Of a stretch of DNA of 64,000 bases, positions 17,335 through 25,421 are shown piece after piece. Positions within the stretch are counted from its first letter, which is position 1. The number at the start of each line of letters is the position of its first letter. The notes below the pieces were generated by a model. It saw only the letters and a program-made list of their open reading frames with translations. It did no database searches and was not told the DNA's origin. The stretch is from Streptomyces sp. NBC_01775. Lineage in GTDB: Bacteria; Actinomycetota; Actinomycetes; Streptomycetales; Streptomycetaceae. Made by a program: the position numbers and the translations under genes. The DNA is taken from assembly GCF_035917675.1 (NCBI RefSeq), contig NZ_CP109104.1, positions 4,774,001 through 4,838,000 of the forward strand. Reading direction: 5' to 3'.

Positions 17335-18233
17335 ACGGTGCTTGCCTCCTTCTGCCGAAGCCGCACATGCGGCAGATCGTCATCGAGCCAAAAGGCGCTC
17401 TCCTCGGGGTCCTGGGAGTCGGTGACGACCAGGATCTCCTCGAACTTCGCGCCGGTGCCACGGAAGCCCAGGTGCGGCTCGACGGCCCACAGCCCCGGCT
17501 GCGGAGGGTGGTCGGAGAAGCGGTGCGGGCTCCACAGCGGAGACCAGCCGTCCCTGTGGCCGTGCAGCGCGTCCTTGGCCAGCCCCTTGAGGGAGTTGGT
17601 GCCGAAGCCGAAGAGAGTGGGGGACCAGCGGCGGTCGCTCACGCGGTCGACCTTGTGGGCCATGACTCCGAAGGGGTACGCGCGGTGCCTGTTGGCATAT
17701 CCCTGCCGGACCATCAGCCGCTCGACGTCCTCGTAGATCTCCCGCAGCGGACGGCGCTCGCGCACCTCGGCCAGTATCAGCTCGCGGTGGTCGCGCAGAT
17801 CCGACATCAGCCGCTGGTGCACGGGGTTGGGGCCCAGACAGCCGGAATAACCGATGTCCGAGGTGTATCCGTGGTGGATGGGCGCCATGTCCAGGATGAA
17901 GGGCATGCCGGGCTCCAGCTTCCGGTTCGTCGGGAAGAACTGGAGCGGGATCCTGAAGCCGGTGAAGGCGGTGCGGTCCCCGAACCAGGCGAAGGGGAGA
18001 TGGAACCAGTCCCGCACGCCGCGCTCACGCAGCCACTCGCGCTGCATGCGCGCGGCGTCCCGCTCCGTCACCCCCGGCACCAGCCGGGCGGCCACCGACT
18101 CCGCGCACGCGTAGCTCAGCTGCTGCACTTCTCTGAAGCCCTGCAAATCAGCCTTGACGCCCCGCAGGCCGGCCCTGGATCCCCGCAGGCCGGCGGAGGT
18201 ATTACCGATCATTGCTGGGCGCATCGCAACCAT
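17331..18233 (-). CDS. M24 family metallopeptidase-fold protein
   Basis: A 300-residue protein of the pita-bread fold (aminopeptidase P/creatinase/methionine aminopeptidase). Metal ligands can be placed: Asp in FILDMAP (near 113), Asp in SDIGYSG (near 125) and two Glu in AVEPHLG and KFEEIL (near 252 and 266); the His region is less canonical (AHKVDR, DALHGHRDGW), so it may not be a peptidase. GLRG repeats near the N-terminus are coded by a CCCCGCAGGCCGG duplication (about 18161-18200). ATG 18233 has AGGGACGG upstream. It is the first gene of a unit overlapping the hydrolase-SDR fusion and is divergent from the ABC genes. Confidence 0.83.
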   Translation of the reverse strand: MVAMRPAMIGNTSAGLRGSRAGLRGVKADLQGFREVQQLSYACAESVAARLVPGVTERDAARMQREWLRERGVRDWFHLPFAWFGDRTAFTGFRIPLQFFPTNRKLEPGMPFILDMAPIHHGYTSDIGYSGCLGPNPVHQRLMSDLRDHRELILAEVRERRPLREIYEDVERLMVRQGYANRHRAYPFGVMAHKVDRVSDRRWSPTLFGFGTNSLKGLAKDALHGHRDGWSPLWSPHRFSDHPPQPGLWAVEPHLGFRGTGAKFEEILVVTDSQDPEESAFWLDDDLPHVRLRQKEASTV

Positions 18234-18452
18234 CCGTCCCTGAGTCGTACCGGTGCGTGAGCAAGTTGACACTGATGAATGTGACATCGGGCCATGGCGC
18301 GGTCAAGGGCCCCCGTCCAGCCTGTGTATAACTTCCGACCCCCTACTCAAGGTCCTGCCCCTACGGGTGTCTCCGACCTGAGAGGTAGGCGGAAACCCCC
18401 GCCTTGTCTGACGCGGACGCGTCGAGCCGCCACTAGCGTCGAGGACGTGACT

Positions 18453-19409
18453 GTGATCGCGACCGAAAGCCTCAGCAAGCGGTACCCGAGGGTGACCGCA
18501 CTCGACCGGCTGACCGTCGGCATAGAACCGGGCGTTACGGGCCTGGTGGGTGCCAACGGCGCCGGCAAATCCACCCTGATCAAGATCCTTCTCGGGCTGG
18601 CACCCGCGACCGAAGGCACGGCCAGCGTCCTCGGCATGGATGTGAGCACCCAGGGCGGCGCGATCCGGGAGCGCGTCGGATACATGCCGGAGCACGACTG
18701 CCTGCCGCCGGACGTGTCCGCCACCGAGTTCGTCGTCCACATGGCGCGCATGTCGGGGCTGCCGCCCACGGCGGCCCGCGAGCGCACCGCCGACACCCTG
18801 CGGCATGTGGGCCTCTACGAAGAGCGCTACCGCCCCATGGGCGGCTACTCGACGGGCATGAAGCAGCGCGTCAAGCTCGCGCAGGCCCTCGTGCACGACC
18901 CCCGGCTCGTTCTCCTGGACGAGCCCACCAACGGCCTCGACCCGGTCGGCCGGGACGAGATGCTCGGCCTGATCCGCCGCGTCCACCGGGACTTCGGCAT
19001 CTCCGTGCTGGTCACCTCGCACCTCCTCGGCGAGCTCGAGCGCACCAGCGACCATGTCGTCGTCATCGACGGCGGCAAGCTCCTGCGCTCCTCCTCCACG
19101 GCCGACTTCACCCAGCACACGGCCGTACTGGCCGTCGAGGTCACCGACACCGACCGGCATCCGGACGGCACCAAGGCCCTGCGCGCCGCCCTCGGCGATG
19201 CGGGGCTCTCCCTGCGCGCCCCGGGCCCCGACAGCGCGGTCGCGCCCGGCGCCGGCCACCTGGTCACCGTCGACATCGACGACGAGTCGGTTTACGACAC
19301 CGTCCGCGACACCGCGGCCGAACTCGGCCTGGGGCTGGTCCGCATGGAACAGCGCAGGCACCAGATCTCCGAGGTCTTCACCGAAGGGAGCGCCGGCGAT
19401 GTCGCCTGA
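18453..19409 (+). CDS. ABC-2 type transporter ATP-binding protein (first pair)
   Basis: A 318-residue ATPase with Walker A GANGAGKST (near residue 32), signature YSTGMKQR (near 131), Walker B LVLLDEPTNGLDP (near 152) and switch His in TSHLLGE, followed by a ~90-residue C-terminal accessory domain. It energises the permease encoded next. GTG 18453 was chosen because GAGGA lies 7 bases upstream and the product then begins IATESLSKRYP; longer frames run to 18294 without support. The following permease start overlaps its 3' end by 11 bp, indicating translational coupling. The cargo is unknown; four-gene sets like this occur widely in streptomycetes. Confidence 0.9.
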   Translation: MIATESLSKRYPRVTALDRLTVGIEPGVTGLVGANGAGKSTLIKILLGLAPATEGTASVLGMDVSTQGGAIRERVGYMPEHDCLPPDVSATEFVVHMARMSGLPPTAARERTADTLRHVGLYEERYRPMGGYSTGMKQRVKLAQALVHDPRLVLLDEPTNGLDPVGRDEMLGLIRRVHRDFGISVLVTSHLLGELERTSDHVVVIDGGKLLRSSSTADFTQHTAVLAVEVTDTDRHPDGTKALRAALGDAGLSLRAPGPDSAVAPGAGHLVTVDIDDESVYDTVRDTAAELGLGLVRMEQRRHQISEVFTEGSAGDVA

Positions 19410-20313
19410 GCCCACCGCCACGGCGCCCGCCGCACAGCGCGGCCAGGACGTCATCCACAACATCGGGTACCGCGGCTACGAAGGACCCCGGCTGGGCCGC
19501 TCGTACGCCAGGCGTTCGCTGTTCACCCAGACGCTGCGCGGCGCCTACGGACTGGGACGGTCCGCCAAGTCCAAGGTCTTGCCCATGCTGCTGTTCGCGG
19601 TGGTGTGTCTGCCGGCGGTCATCGTCGTCGCGGTCGCCGCGTTCGCCAAGACCAAGCAACTGGAGGTCGGATACGCGGAGTACGTGCTGATGCTCCAGCC
19701 GGTCCTCGGCATCTACCTCGCAGCTGTCGCACCCCAGGCGATCTCCCTCGACCTGCGGTTCAAGACCGCCCCGCTGTACTTCTCGCGGCCCATCAAGAAC
19801 AGCGACTATGTGACGGCGAAGTACGCGGCGATCTCGGGTGCCCTGTTCATCTTCACCGCGGCACCCGTGCTCATCATGTACATCGGCTCCCTCCTGGTGA
19901 AGCTGGACTTCTCCGACCAGACCAAGGGCGCGGCCCAAGGACTCGTCTTCTGTGTGCTGTTCGCACTGCTGCACGCCGGGATCGCCTCCTACATCGCGGC
20001 GCTCACCCCACGCAGGGGCTTCGGTATCGCCGCGATCATCGTCGCGATCACCGTCCCGTTCTTCCTGATCACCGCGCTCCAGGGAATCGCGAGCACCTCC
20101 GAGAACGACTCCGGCATCGCCTGGCTCGGCCTGGGATCGCCAGGGACGCTCATGGACGGCATCCAGAGCAAGTTCCTCGGCGGGGACTCAGGATTCCCGA
20201 TGGGGGCGACTCTCAGCGCTGCACAGGGCGTCAGCTACCTCCTCGTCTTCGCGGCGCTGACGGCCGGCGCGTACGCCCTCCTGCTGCGCCGCTACCGGAA
20301 GGCCGGACTGTGA
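19399..20313 (+). CDS. ABC transporter permease (first pair)
   Basis: A 304-residue membrane protein. A charged cytoplasmic N-terminus (YRGYEGPRLGRSYARRSLF) precedes about six hydrophobic helices, starting at about residue 55 (VLPMLLFAVVCLPAVIVVAV). It should form the channel half of an ABC-2 type exporter with the ATPase upstream. ATG 19399 lies inside the ATPase gene and has the GAAGGGAG site there. A 94-bp spacer separates it from the second ATPase gene, so all four genes may form one transcript. Confidence 0.88.
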   Translation: MSPEPTATAPAAQRGQDVIHNIGYRGYEGPRLGRSYARRSLFTQTLRGAYGLGRSAKSKVLPMLLFAVVCLPAVIVVAVAAFAKTKQLEVGYAEYVLMLQPVLGIYLAAVAPQAISLDLRFKTAPLYFSRPIKNSDYVTAKYAAISGALFIFTAAPVLIMYIGSLLVKLDFSDQTKGAAQGLVFCVLFALLHAGIASYIAALTPRRGFGIAAIIVAITVPFFLITALQGIASTSENDSGIAWLGLGSPGTLMDGIQSKFLGGDSGFPMGATLSAAQGVSYLLVFAALTAGAYALLLRRYRKAGL

Positions 20314-20407
20314 GGGCCCGGACCGCGCGGGCCCGGACGGTGATCCTCCGGACCGCGACTCCCGCTCCGCGTCCCACCACGACTCCTCGAAGGAACGGGC
20401 TGCGCCC

Positions 20408-21325
20408 ATGAGCACACTCCGCATCGACCGCACCTCCCGCTGGTTCGGGAACGTCGTCGCGGTCAACGACATCACCATGAACATCGGCCCCGGCGTCACC
20501 GGCCTCCTCGGCCCCAACGGCGCGGGCAAATCCACGCTCATCCACATGATGGGCGGCTTCCTGGCCCCCTCCAACGGCAGCGTCACCCTGGACAACACCC
20601 CGATCTGGCGCAACGAGCAGTCCTACCGGCACATCGGCCTCGTGCCCGAGCGCGAGGGCATGTACGACTTCCTCACGGCCCGCGAGTTCGTCCTCGCCAA
20701 CGCCGAACTGCACCAGCTCCCCGACCCCCGCGCCGCCGCGGCGGAGGCGCTGGCGACGGTCGAGATGGAGTACGCCCAAGACCGCCGCATCTCCACCTAC
20801 TCCAAGGGCATGCGCCAGCGCGTGAAGATGGCTTCCGCCCTGGTGCACCAGCCGTCCGTGCTCCTGCTGGACGAGCCGTTCAACGGCATGGACCCCCGCC
20901 AGCGCATGCAACTGATGGAGCTGCTGCGCAAGATGGGTGACGAGGGGCGCACGGTGCTCTTCTCCTCGCACATCCTGGAGGAGGTCGAGCAGCTCGCCTC
21001 CCACATCGAGGTGATCGTCGCCGGACGGCACGCGGCCAGCGGAGACTTCCGCAAGATCCGCCGTCTGATGACCGACCGGCCGCACCGCTACCTGGTGCGC
21101 TCCAGCGACGACCGGCAGCTCGCCGCGGCCCTCATCGCCGACGGCTCCACCGCGGGCATCGAGCTGGACCAGGCCGAGCAGGCGCTGCGCATCCAGGCCA
21201 TCGACTTCACCCGCTTCACCGAACTGCTCCCGCGCGTCGCGCGCGAGCACGGCATCCGGCTCTACACCGTCTCGCCCTCCGACGAGTCCCTGGAGAGCGT
21301 TTTCTCGTACCTCGTCGCGGCCTGA
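20408..21325 (+). CDS. ABC transporter ATP-binding protein (second pair)
   Basis: A 305-residue ATPase related to the one at 18453: Walker A GPNGAGKST (near 35), signature YSKGMRQRVK, Walker B VLLLDEPFNGMDP and switch region FSSHILEEVE, then a C-terminal domain. ATG 20408 follows a GAAGGAACGGG site. It pairs with the permease 21 bp downstream. The two ATPases differ enough that they probably make a heteromeric or paired transporter rather than being a recent duplication. Confidence 0.9.
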   Translation: MSTLRIDRTSRWFGNVVAVNDITMNIGPGVTGLLGPNGAGKSTLIHMMGGFLAPSNGSVTLDNTPIWRNEQSYRHIGLVPEREGMYDFLTAREFVLANAELHQLPDPRAAAAEALATVEMEYAQDRRISTYSKGMRQRVKMASALVHQPSVLLLDEPFNGMDPRQRMQLMELLRKMGDEGRTVLFSSHILEEVEQLASHIEVIVAGRHAASGDFRKIRRLMTDRPHRYLVRSSDDRQLAAALIADGSTAGIELDQAEQALRIQAIDFTRFTELLPRVAREHGIRLYTVSPSDESLESVFSYLVAA

Positions 21326-21346
21326 GCGACGGAAGGGAGCCAAGAG

Positions 21347-22069
21347 ATGTACAACCCCACAGTCGCGCGGCTGACGTATCGCGCGCTCCTTGGCCGCCGG
21401 CGCGCGCTCCTCCTGTGCGCGCTTCCGGCCCTGCTGATCGTCGTCGCCGCCGTCGTACGCGCCATGAACGGCGCCGATGACGCGGTGGCCGGCCAACTGC
21501 TGGGCGGCTTCGCGCTGGCGACGATGGTGCCGCTGATCGGCGTGATCGCCGGAACCGGCGCGATCGGGCCCGAGATCGACGACGGATCCGTGGTCTACCT
21601 GCTGTCCAAGCCCGTCAAGCGCACGTCCATCATCGTCACCAAGCTCATCGTGGCGACCGGAGTAACGGCCGTTTTCTCCGCGGTGCCCGTGCTCGTCGCC
21701 GGGTTCATCCTGAACGGCAACAGCCAGCAGATCGCGGTCGCCTACGCGCTCGCCGCCGTCGTCGCCTCGATCGCCTACAGCGCGCTGTTCCTGATGCTGG
21801 GCACCCTCAGCAGGCACGCGGTCGTCATCGGCCTGGCGTACGCGCTGATCTGGGAGGCCCTTTTCGGCAGCCTCGTATCCGGCGCCAAGACCCTCAGCGT
21901 CCAGCAGTGGGCGCTCGCGCTGGCCGAGAAGGTGGCGGGCAGCGGCGCCGATGTGACCTCGGACGTGGCGCTTCCCGCCGCCGTCACCCTGATCGTCATC
22001 GTCACCGTCGGCGGCACCCTGTTCGCGGGCCAGAAGCTGCGCACGCTGACCCTGGCGGGGGAGGAGTAG
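21347..22069 (+). CDS. ABC transporter permease (second pair)
   Basis: A 240-residue integral membrane protein with about six helices (for example ALLLCALPALLIVVAAVV and TAVFSAVPVLVAGFIL) and a DDGSVVYLLSKPVKRT loop typical of ABC-2 permeases of the NosY type. It has a GGAAGGGAGCC site before ATG 21347 and follows its ATPase by 21 bp. It ends the four-gene transporter group. Substrate unknown. Confidence 0.87.
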   Translation: MYNPTVARLTYRALLGRRRALLLCALPALLIVVAAVVRAMNGADDAVAGQLLGGFALATMVPLIGVIAGTGAIGPEIDDGSVVYLLSKPVKRTSIIVTKLIVATGVTAVFSAVPVLVAGFILNGNSQQIAVAYALAAVVASIAYSALFLMLGTLSRHAVVIGLAYALIWEALFGSLVSGAKTLSVQQWALALAEKVAGSGADVTSDVALPAAVTLIVIVTVGGTLFAGQKLRTLTLAGEE

Positions 22070-22193
22070 GCCCGACGGGCGCGCCTCCCGCCGGCGGGCG
22101 AGGCAGCAGGAGGGACGGAAAGGCGCGGGGGCGGTTCATCGCCCGCCGCGCTTTTCCGCGTTCATCCGGTGCCGATCGGACTCTCGCCTTCAT

Positions 22194-22283
22194 CCGGTGC
22201 TCGGGCCGCGACCGGTGCTCAGGCCGCGATCAGTGCTCGGGCCGTGTCCGGTGCTCGGGCCGTGGCCGGTGCTCAGGCCGCGA
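22194..22283. repeat. 18-bp tandem repeat (5 copies) running into the MFS gene's stop
   Basis: Five 18-bp units (CCGGTGCTCGGGCCGCGA with minor changes) occupy 22194-22283. The stop codon of the minus-strand MFS gene (22273-22275) is inside the fifth unit. Two TTCATCCGGTGC words (22161-22172, 22189-22200) precede and join the array. Confidence 0.85.
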
Positions 22284-23610
22284 CGTCCCCGATCTTGCGG
22301 TCCTTGCCGGCGCCGAGGCCGAGCAGCACCAGCCCGGCGCACACGCACAGCAGCAGGGCGATCGGGACGGTCCATCCTCCGGTCGCCTGGTGCACGGCGC
22401 CCAGCACCACGGGCCCCGCGGCGGCCAGCAGATAGCCCCACGTCTGTGCCATACCGGACAGCCGAGCCGCCGTGTGCGCGTCCCCGGAGCGCAGCACCAT
22501 CAGCGTCAGCGCGATACCGAGCGCCCCGCCCTGGCCCAGCCCGAGCAGCGTCGCCCACACCCAGGCCCCACCCACCGGCGCGACCAGCAGACCGGTGAGG
22601 CCCACGGCCATGAACACCGCGACCGCCGCACACAACAGCCGCTGGCCGCGCATCCGCCCGGCGAGGGTCGGCACGAGGAACGAGCCGCCCATCTGCACCA
22701 GCGTGCTGAACGCGAAGACCAGACCGGCCGTCGCCCTGCTCATCCCGTGGTCGGTGAGGAGCGTCGGAAGCCAGGCGATGGTCACGTACGCGATCAGCGA
22801 CTGCGAACCCATGAACAGCGTGATCTGCCAGGCGATCGGGGAGCGCGTCAGCTTCGGCCCGGCCTGCCCCTGCCCCTGCCCTTGCCCCTGGTCGGTCCGG
22901 GGCGCCGATACGGCTGCCGCCTGACCGTGGCGGGTGCCCTCGCGGGAGAGCACCACCTGCGGCAGCCAGGCGCAGGCCGCGACAGCGGCCAGCAGCGCCC
23001 AGGAGACGAGCGAACCGCGCCATCCGCCCAAAGCGTGCTCCAACGGCACGGCAGCGGCGGCGGAGACGGTCGCGCCCAGGATCATCGCCGTCGAGTACAG
23101 CGCCGTCATCCCGGCGGCCTTGTCCGGGAAGTCCCGCTTGATCAGGCCCGGCATCAGCACGTTGAGCAGCGCGATGCCCGAACCGACCACCGCACAGCCC
23201 GCGAAGAGCGTCACCATGGGCGGCGCGATCCGCAGCGCGATGCCGCCGGCGAGCAGGACGAGCGCCCCGAGCAGCACCGTTTCGGTCCCCCACCGGCGTG
23301 CCAGCTTGGGCGCCAGGGGTGAGATCACGCCCATGAAGATGAGCGGAATGGTGGTGACCAGGCTGCTGATCGTCGAGGTCATCCCGAAGTGGTCGCTGAT
23401 CTCACCGAGTACGGGCGATACTCCGGCGAGCGCGGCGCGCATGTTCAAAGAGGCGAGCACGATGCCCACCAACAGCAGCACCGGATGCGTACGCAGTCGG
23501 CCGCGCGCCGCCGCGACGGGAGGCGACGGAGCGAGATCCTCCTCGGCGTCGAACAGCTCGGCCTCTATGAGCTCTTCCGTACTGAGCCCTTCCTTCGGGG
23601 ACGGCGACAT
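22273..23610 (-). CDS. MFS transporter, CynX/NimT family
   Basis: A 445-residue carrier with about 12 membrane helices starting with LLLVGIVLASLNMRAALAGVSP, a pattern typical of CynX/NimT (cyanate or 2-nitroimidazole) proteins. A Gln/Gly loop lies in the middle (coded near 22860-22890). The cytoplasmic N-terminus is acidic (TEELIEAELFDAEEDLA). ATG 23610 is preceded by AAAGAGG at about 10 bases; an in-frame TTG at 23631 is an alternative. The FCD-GntR gene on the same strand upstream suggests that the carrier is under its control, perhaps for uptake or efflux of an organic acid or aromatic compound. Confidence 0.87.
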   Translation of the reverse strand: MSPSPKEGLSTEELIEAELFDAEEDLAPSPPVAAARGRLRTHPVLLLVGIVLASLNMRAALAGVSPVLGEISDHFGMTSTISSLVTTIPLIFMGVISPLAPKLARRWGTETVLLGALVLLAGGIALRIAPPMVTLFAGCAVVGSGIALLNVLMPGLIKRDFPDKAAGMTALYSTAMILGATVSAAAAVPLEHALGGWRGSLVSWALLAAVAACAWLPQVVLSREGTRHGQAAAVSAPRTDQGQGQGQGQAGPKLTRSPIAWQITLFMGSQSLIAYVTIAWLPTLLTDHGMSRATAGLVFAFSTLVQMGGSFLVPTLAGRMRGQRLLCAAVAVFMAVGLTGLLVAPVGGAWVWATLLGLGQGGALGIALTLMVLRSGDAHTAARLSGMAQTWGYLLAAAGPVVLGAVHQATGGWTVPIALLLCVCAGLVLLGLGAGKDRKIGDVAA

Positions 23611-23731
23611 CGCGGGTGGTGCCTCTTTCAACGTACGAGTGGTCAGGTGGATGGTTCGGAAGGCAGAAGGGGTGTGAGGGGGGAGAAGGGGAGAGGGAGC
23701 GGCGCCCCTGACGGGCAGTACGCCCCGGCAC

Positions 23732-24493
23732 TCACTCGGTGCCGAGCAGCGCTTCGACGGCCTGTTTCGGTTTGGCGAGCAGCTCCCTTGCCGCCCGCTC
23801 GGCGACCTCCGGGTCGCCGGTCTCGATGGCGTCCACCAGATCGTGGTGGTCGGATTCGTGCATGCGCGGCATCTGCCGGTCGCGCAGCGACGCCACCAGC
23901 GCGTCTCGTACCGAGCTGCTGAACCACCCGTAGGTGGCGCTCAGGGCCGCGTTGTGCGCCGCGTCCACGACGGCGACGTGGAACTCGATGTCGTGTTCCG
24001 CGTACAGCTCGTACTGCCCGTCGGCGGGCTGGCCCTCGCGGTTCTTGAAGGCCGCCTGGGCGGCGAGGGCCGCGCGCATGCGGGCGATGTCCGCCGGCCG
24101 GTGCCGCAGGGCCGCCAGCCGCGCTCCCTCGGCCTCCAGCGCGATGCGCAGCTCCAGGACGTCCCGTACGTCGGCGCGCTGCACCCCGCGCATGATGTCG
24201 CCGGGGTCGGCCGTCGCGACGACGAAGGTGCCCTCGCCCTGGCGCGAGCGCAGCATCCCGGCGTGCACGAGCACCCGGACCGCCTCGCGGACGGTGTTGC
24301 GCCCGACCTGGAGCTGCTCGGCCAGCGCGTGCTCGGTGGGAATGCGCTCCCCGACCGGCCACTCGCCCGCGGTGAGCTGCGCCCGCAGTTCACCGACCAC
24401 GGTGTCCACGAGCGACTGCCGCCCAGCGGCCTGCAACGCCATGCCCAACTCCTTCGTGTACGCGTGCTCCGATTCGCCCGGTTGCCCAGTCAT
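23732..24493 (-). CDS. GntR-family regulator with FCD domain (FadR subfamily)
   Basis: A 253-residue repressor-type protein. Residues about 22-90 hold the GntR winged helix (RIPTEHALAEQLQVGRNTVR, then EAVRVLVHAGMLRSRQGEGTF) and residues about 105-240 an all-helical FCD ligand-binding domain with metal-binding candidates (RIALE, HDIEFH, HHDLVDAI). ATG 24493 has GGAG upstream; 24442 is an alternative. The gene lies directly upstream of the NimT-like carrier on the same strand, so the two are probably co-transcribed or functionally linked. Confidence 0.9.
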   Translation of the reverse strand: MTGQPGESEHAYTKELGMALQAAGRQSLVDTVVGELRAQLTAGEWPVGERIPTEHALAEQLQVGRNTVREAVRVLVHAGMLRSRQGEGTFVVATADPGDIMRGVQRADVRDVLELRIALEAEGARLAALRHRPADIARMRAALAAQAAFKNREGQPADGQYELYAEHDIEFHVAVVDAAHNAALSATYGWFSSSVRDALVASLRDRQMPRMHESDHHDLVDAIETGDPEVAERAARELLAKPKQAVEALLGTE

Positions 24494-24623
24494 CCTACAA
24501 CTCCACCGGATGAAGCGAGTCTGTGACCAGGGAGATCCGCCTCACAGCTTTCCCGACCGGACGGAGCGAGCCATCGAGAAGCGAAGCACCGAAGAAGCGC
24601 TTCATCCGAGGAGCGCGTCACGC

Positions 24624-24657
24624 GAAGGAGTACTTCGCCCGAAGGAGTACTTCGCCC
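24624..24657. repeat. 17-bp direct duplication containing GAAGGAGTACTTC
   Basis: GAAGGAGTACTTCGCCC occurs twice in tandem (24624-24640, 24641-24657). Each copy holds the near-palindrome GAAGGAGTACTTC. It lies downstream of the decayed chorismate mutase, in the spacer behind the GntR gene. Confidence 0.8.
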
Positions 24658-24794
24658 GGAGGAGCGGCTCGGCAGACCGACGGCAGCGCCCGCGCGAGCC
24701 CCTTGGTGTTGCAGGACGTCGAGGTGCCGTTCCTGGGTGGCGTGTACGGCCCCCGGGCGAGCCCGGCGCCACAGACGGCGTGGTCCGCGCGCGT

Positions 24795-25150
24795 TCGGTG
24801 TCCTGGAGCGCGTCGAGGAGCCGCGTCGTGAGGCGGTCAGCGCGGGACGCGCCTCCCGGACGAGATCGGGGCGCACGCCGGGGCGCTGACCGGAACCGTG
24901 GTTCGGGCTCTCTCCCAGGAGCTCTTTCCTGGGCGCGCCCTCCGGCGCGCGTAGAGGCCGCGCTGGACCAGCTTGTTCGCCTCGATCTGGTCCCGGGGCA
25001 CGGCGGAGGCGTACCGGGGGTCCAATGCCGCAGGCCGCCGAGCGCCGGGCCATCTCGCCCAGGACCTGGCGCTCCCGTACGGGGTCGTCGACGGGCCTGG
25101 CCGTGCCGAACGTCGCGGCTGCCACAAGCCCCGCCAGCTCCGGCCGCTCG
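24795..25150 (-). pseudogene. Chorismate mutase (AroQ type) remnant with frameshifts
   Basis: Three minus-strand frames together spell a chorismate mutase. In one frame (about 25146-25021): RPELAGLVAAATFGTARPVD followed by DPVRERQVL. In a second (about 24992-24920): DQIEANKLVQRGLYARRRA, a strong AroQ active-site helix signature. In a third (about 24841-24795): LTTRLLDALQDTERA, resembling the C-terminal helix. Two or more frameshifts are needed, so the gene is broken. Intact homologues convert chorismate to prephenate, often as exported proteins. Recognition is from family memory, without alignment. It is flanked by short duplications (GCTCGGCCGACAGCC twice near 25150-25180). Confidence 0.7.
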
Positions 25151-25421
25151 GCCGACAGCCCGCTCGGCCGACAGCCTCGCGACCCGGACGGGCCCGGCAT
25201 CCGGTGGTGCAGACGAAGCCCTGTCTCCCCACCGGAGCCTCAGTATCGGCCGGTCGGCGCTCCCCAGGGCGGACGTCCCTTCGTACGACTGGAAGCGGAG
25301 CAGAGGCCTCCGGCGAGCAGGCGCGAGAAACCCTGCACCCTCCGGCGCGCACCCGCGCACCCGCACCCTCCGGCCGACCGAAGCGGCCGACCGAAGGGTG
25401 CGCGAGGCGCGAGGCGCGAGA

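Noticed and set aside
14944..17736. 930-codon open frame on the plus strand
   Set aside because: Covers the opposite strand of the hydrolase-SDR and M24 genes; no motifs and no ribosome binding site.
24490..25200. A single intact 236-codon gene on the minus strand
   Set aside because: Only part of this frame resembles chorismate mutase; the similarity continues in two other frames, so a pseudogene fits better.
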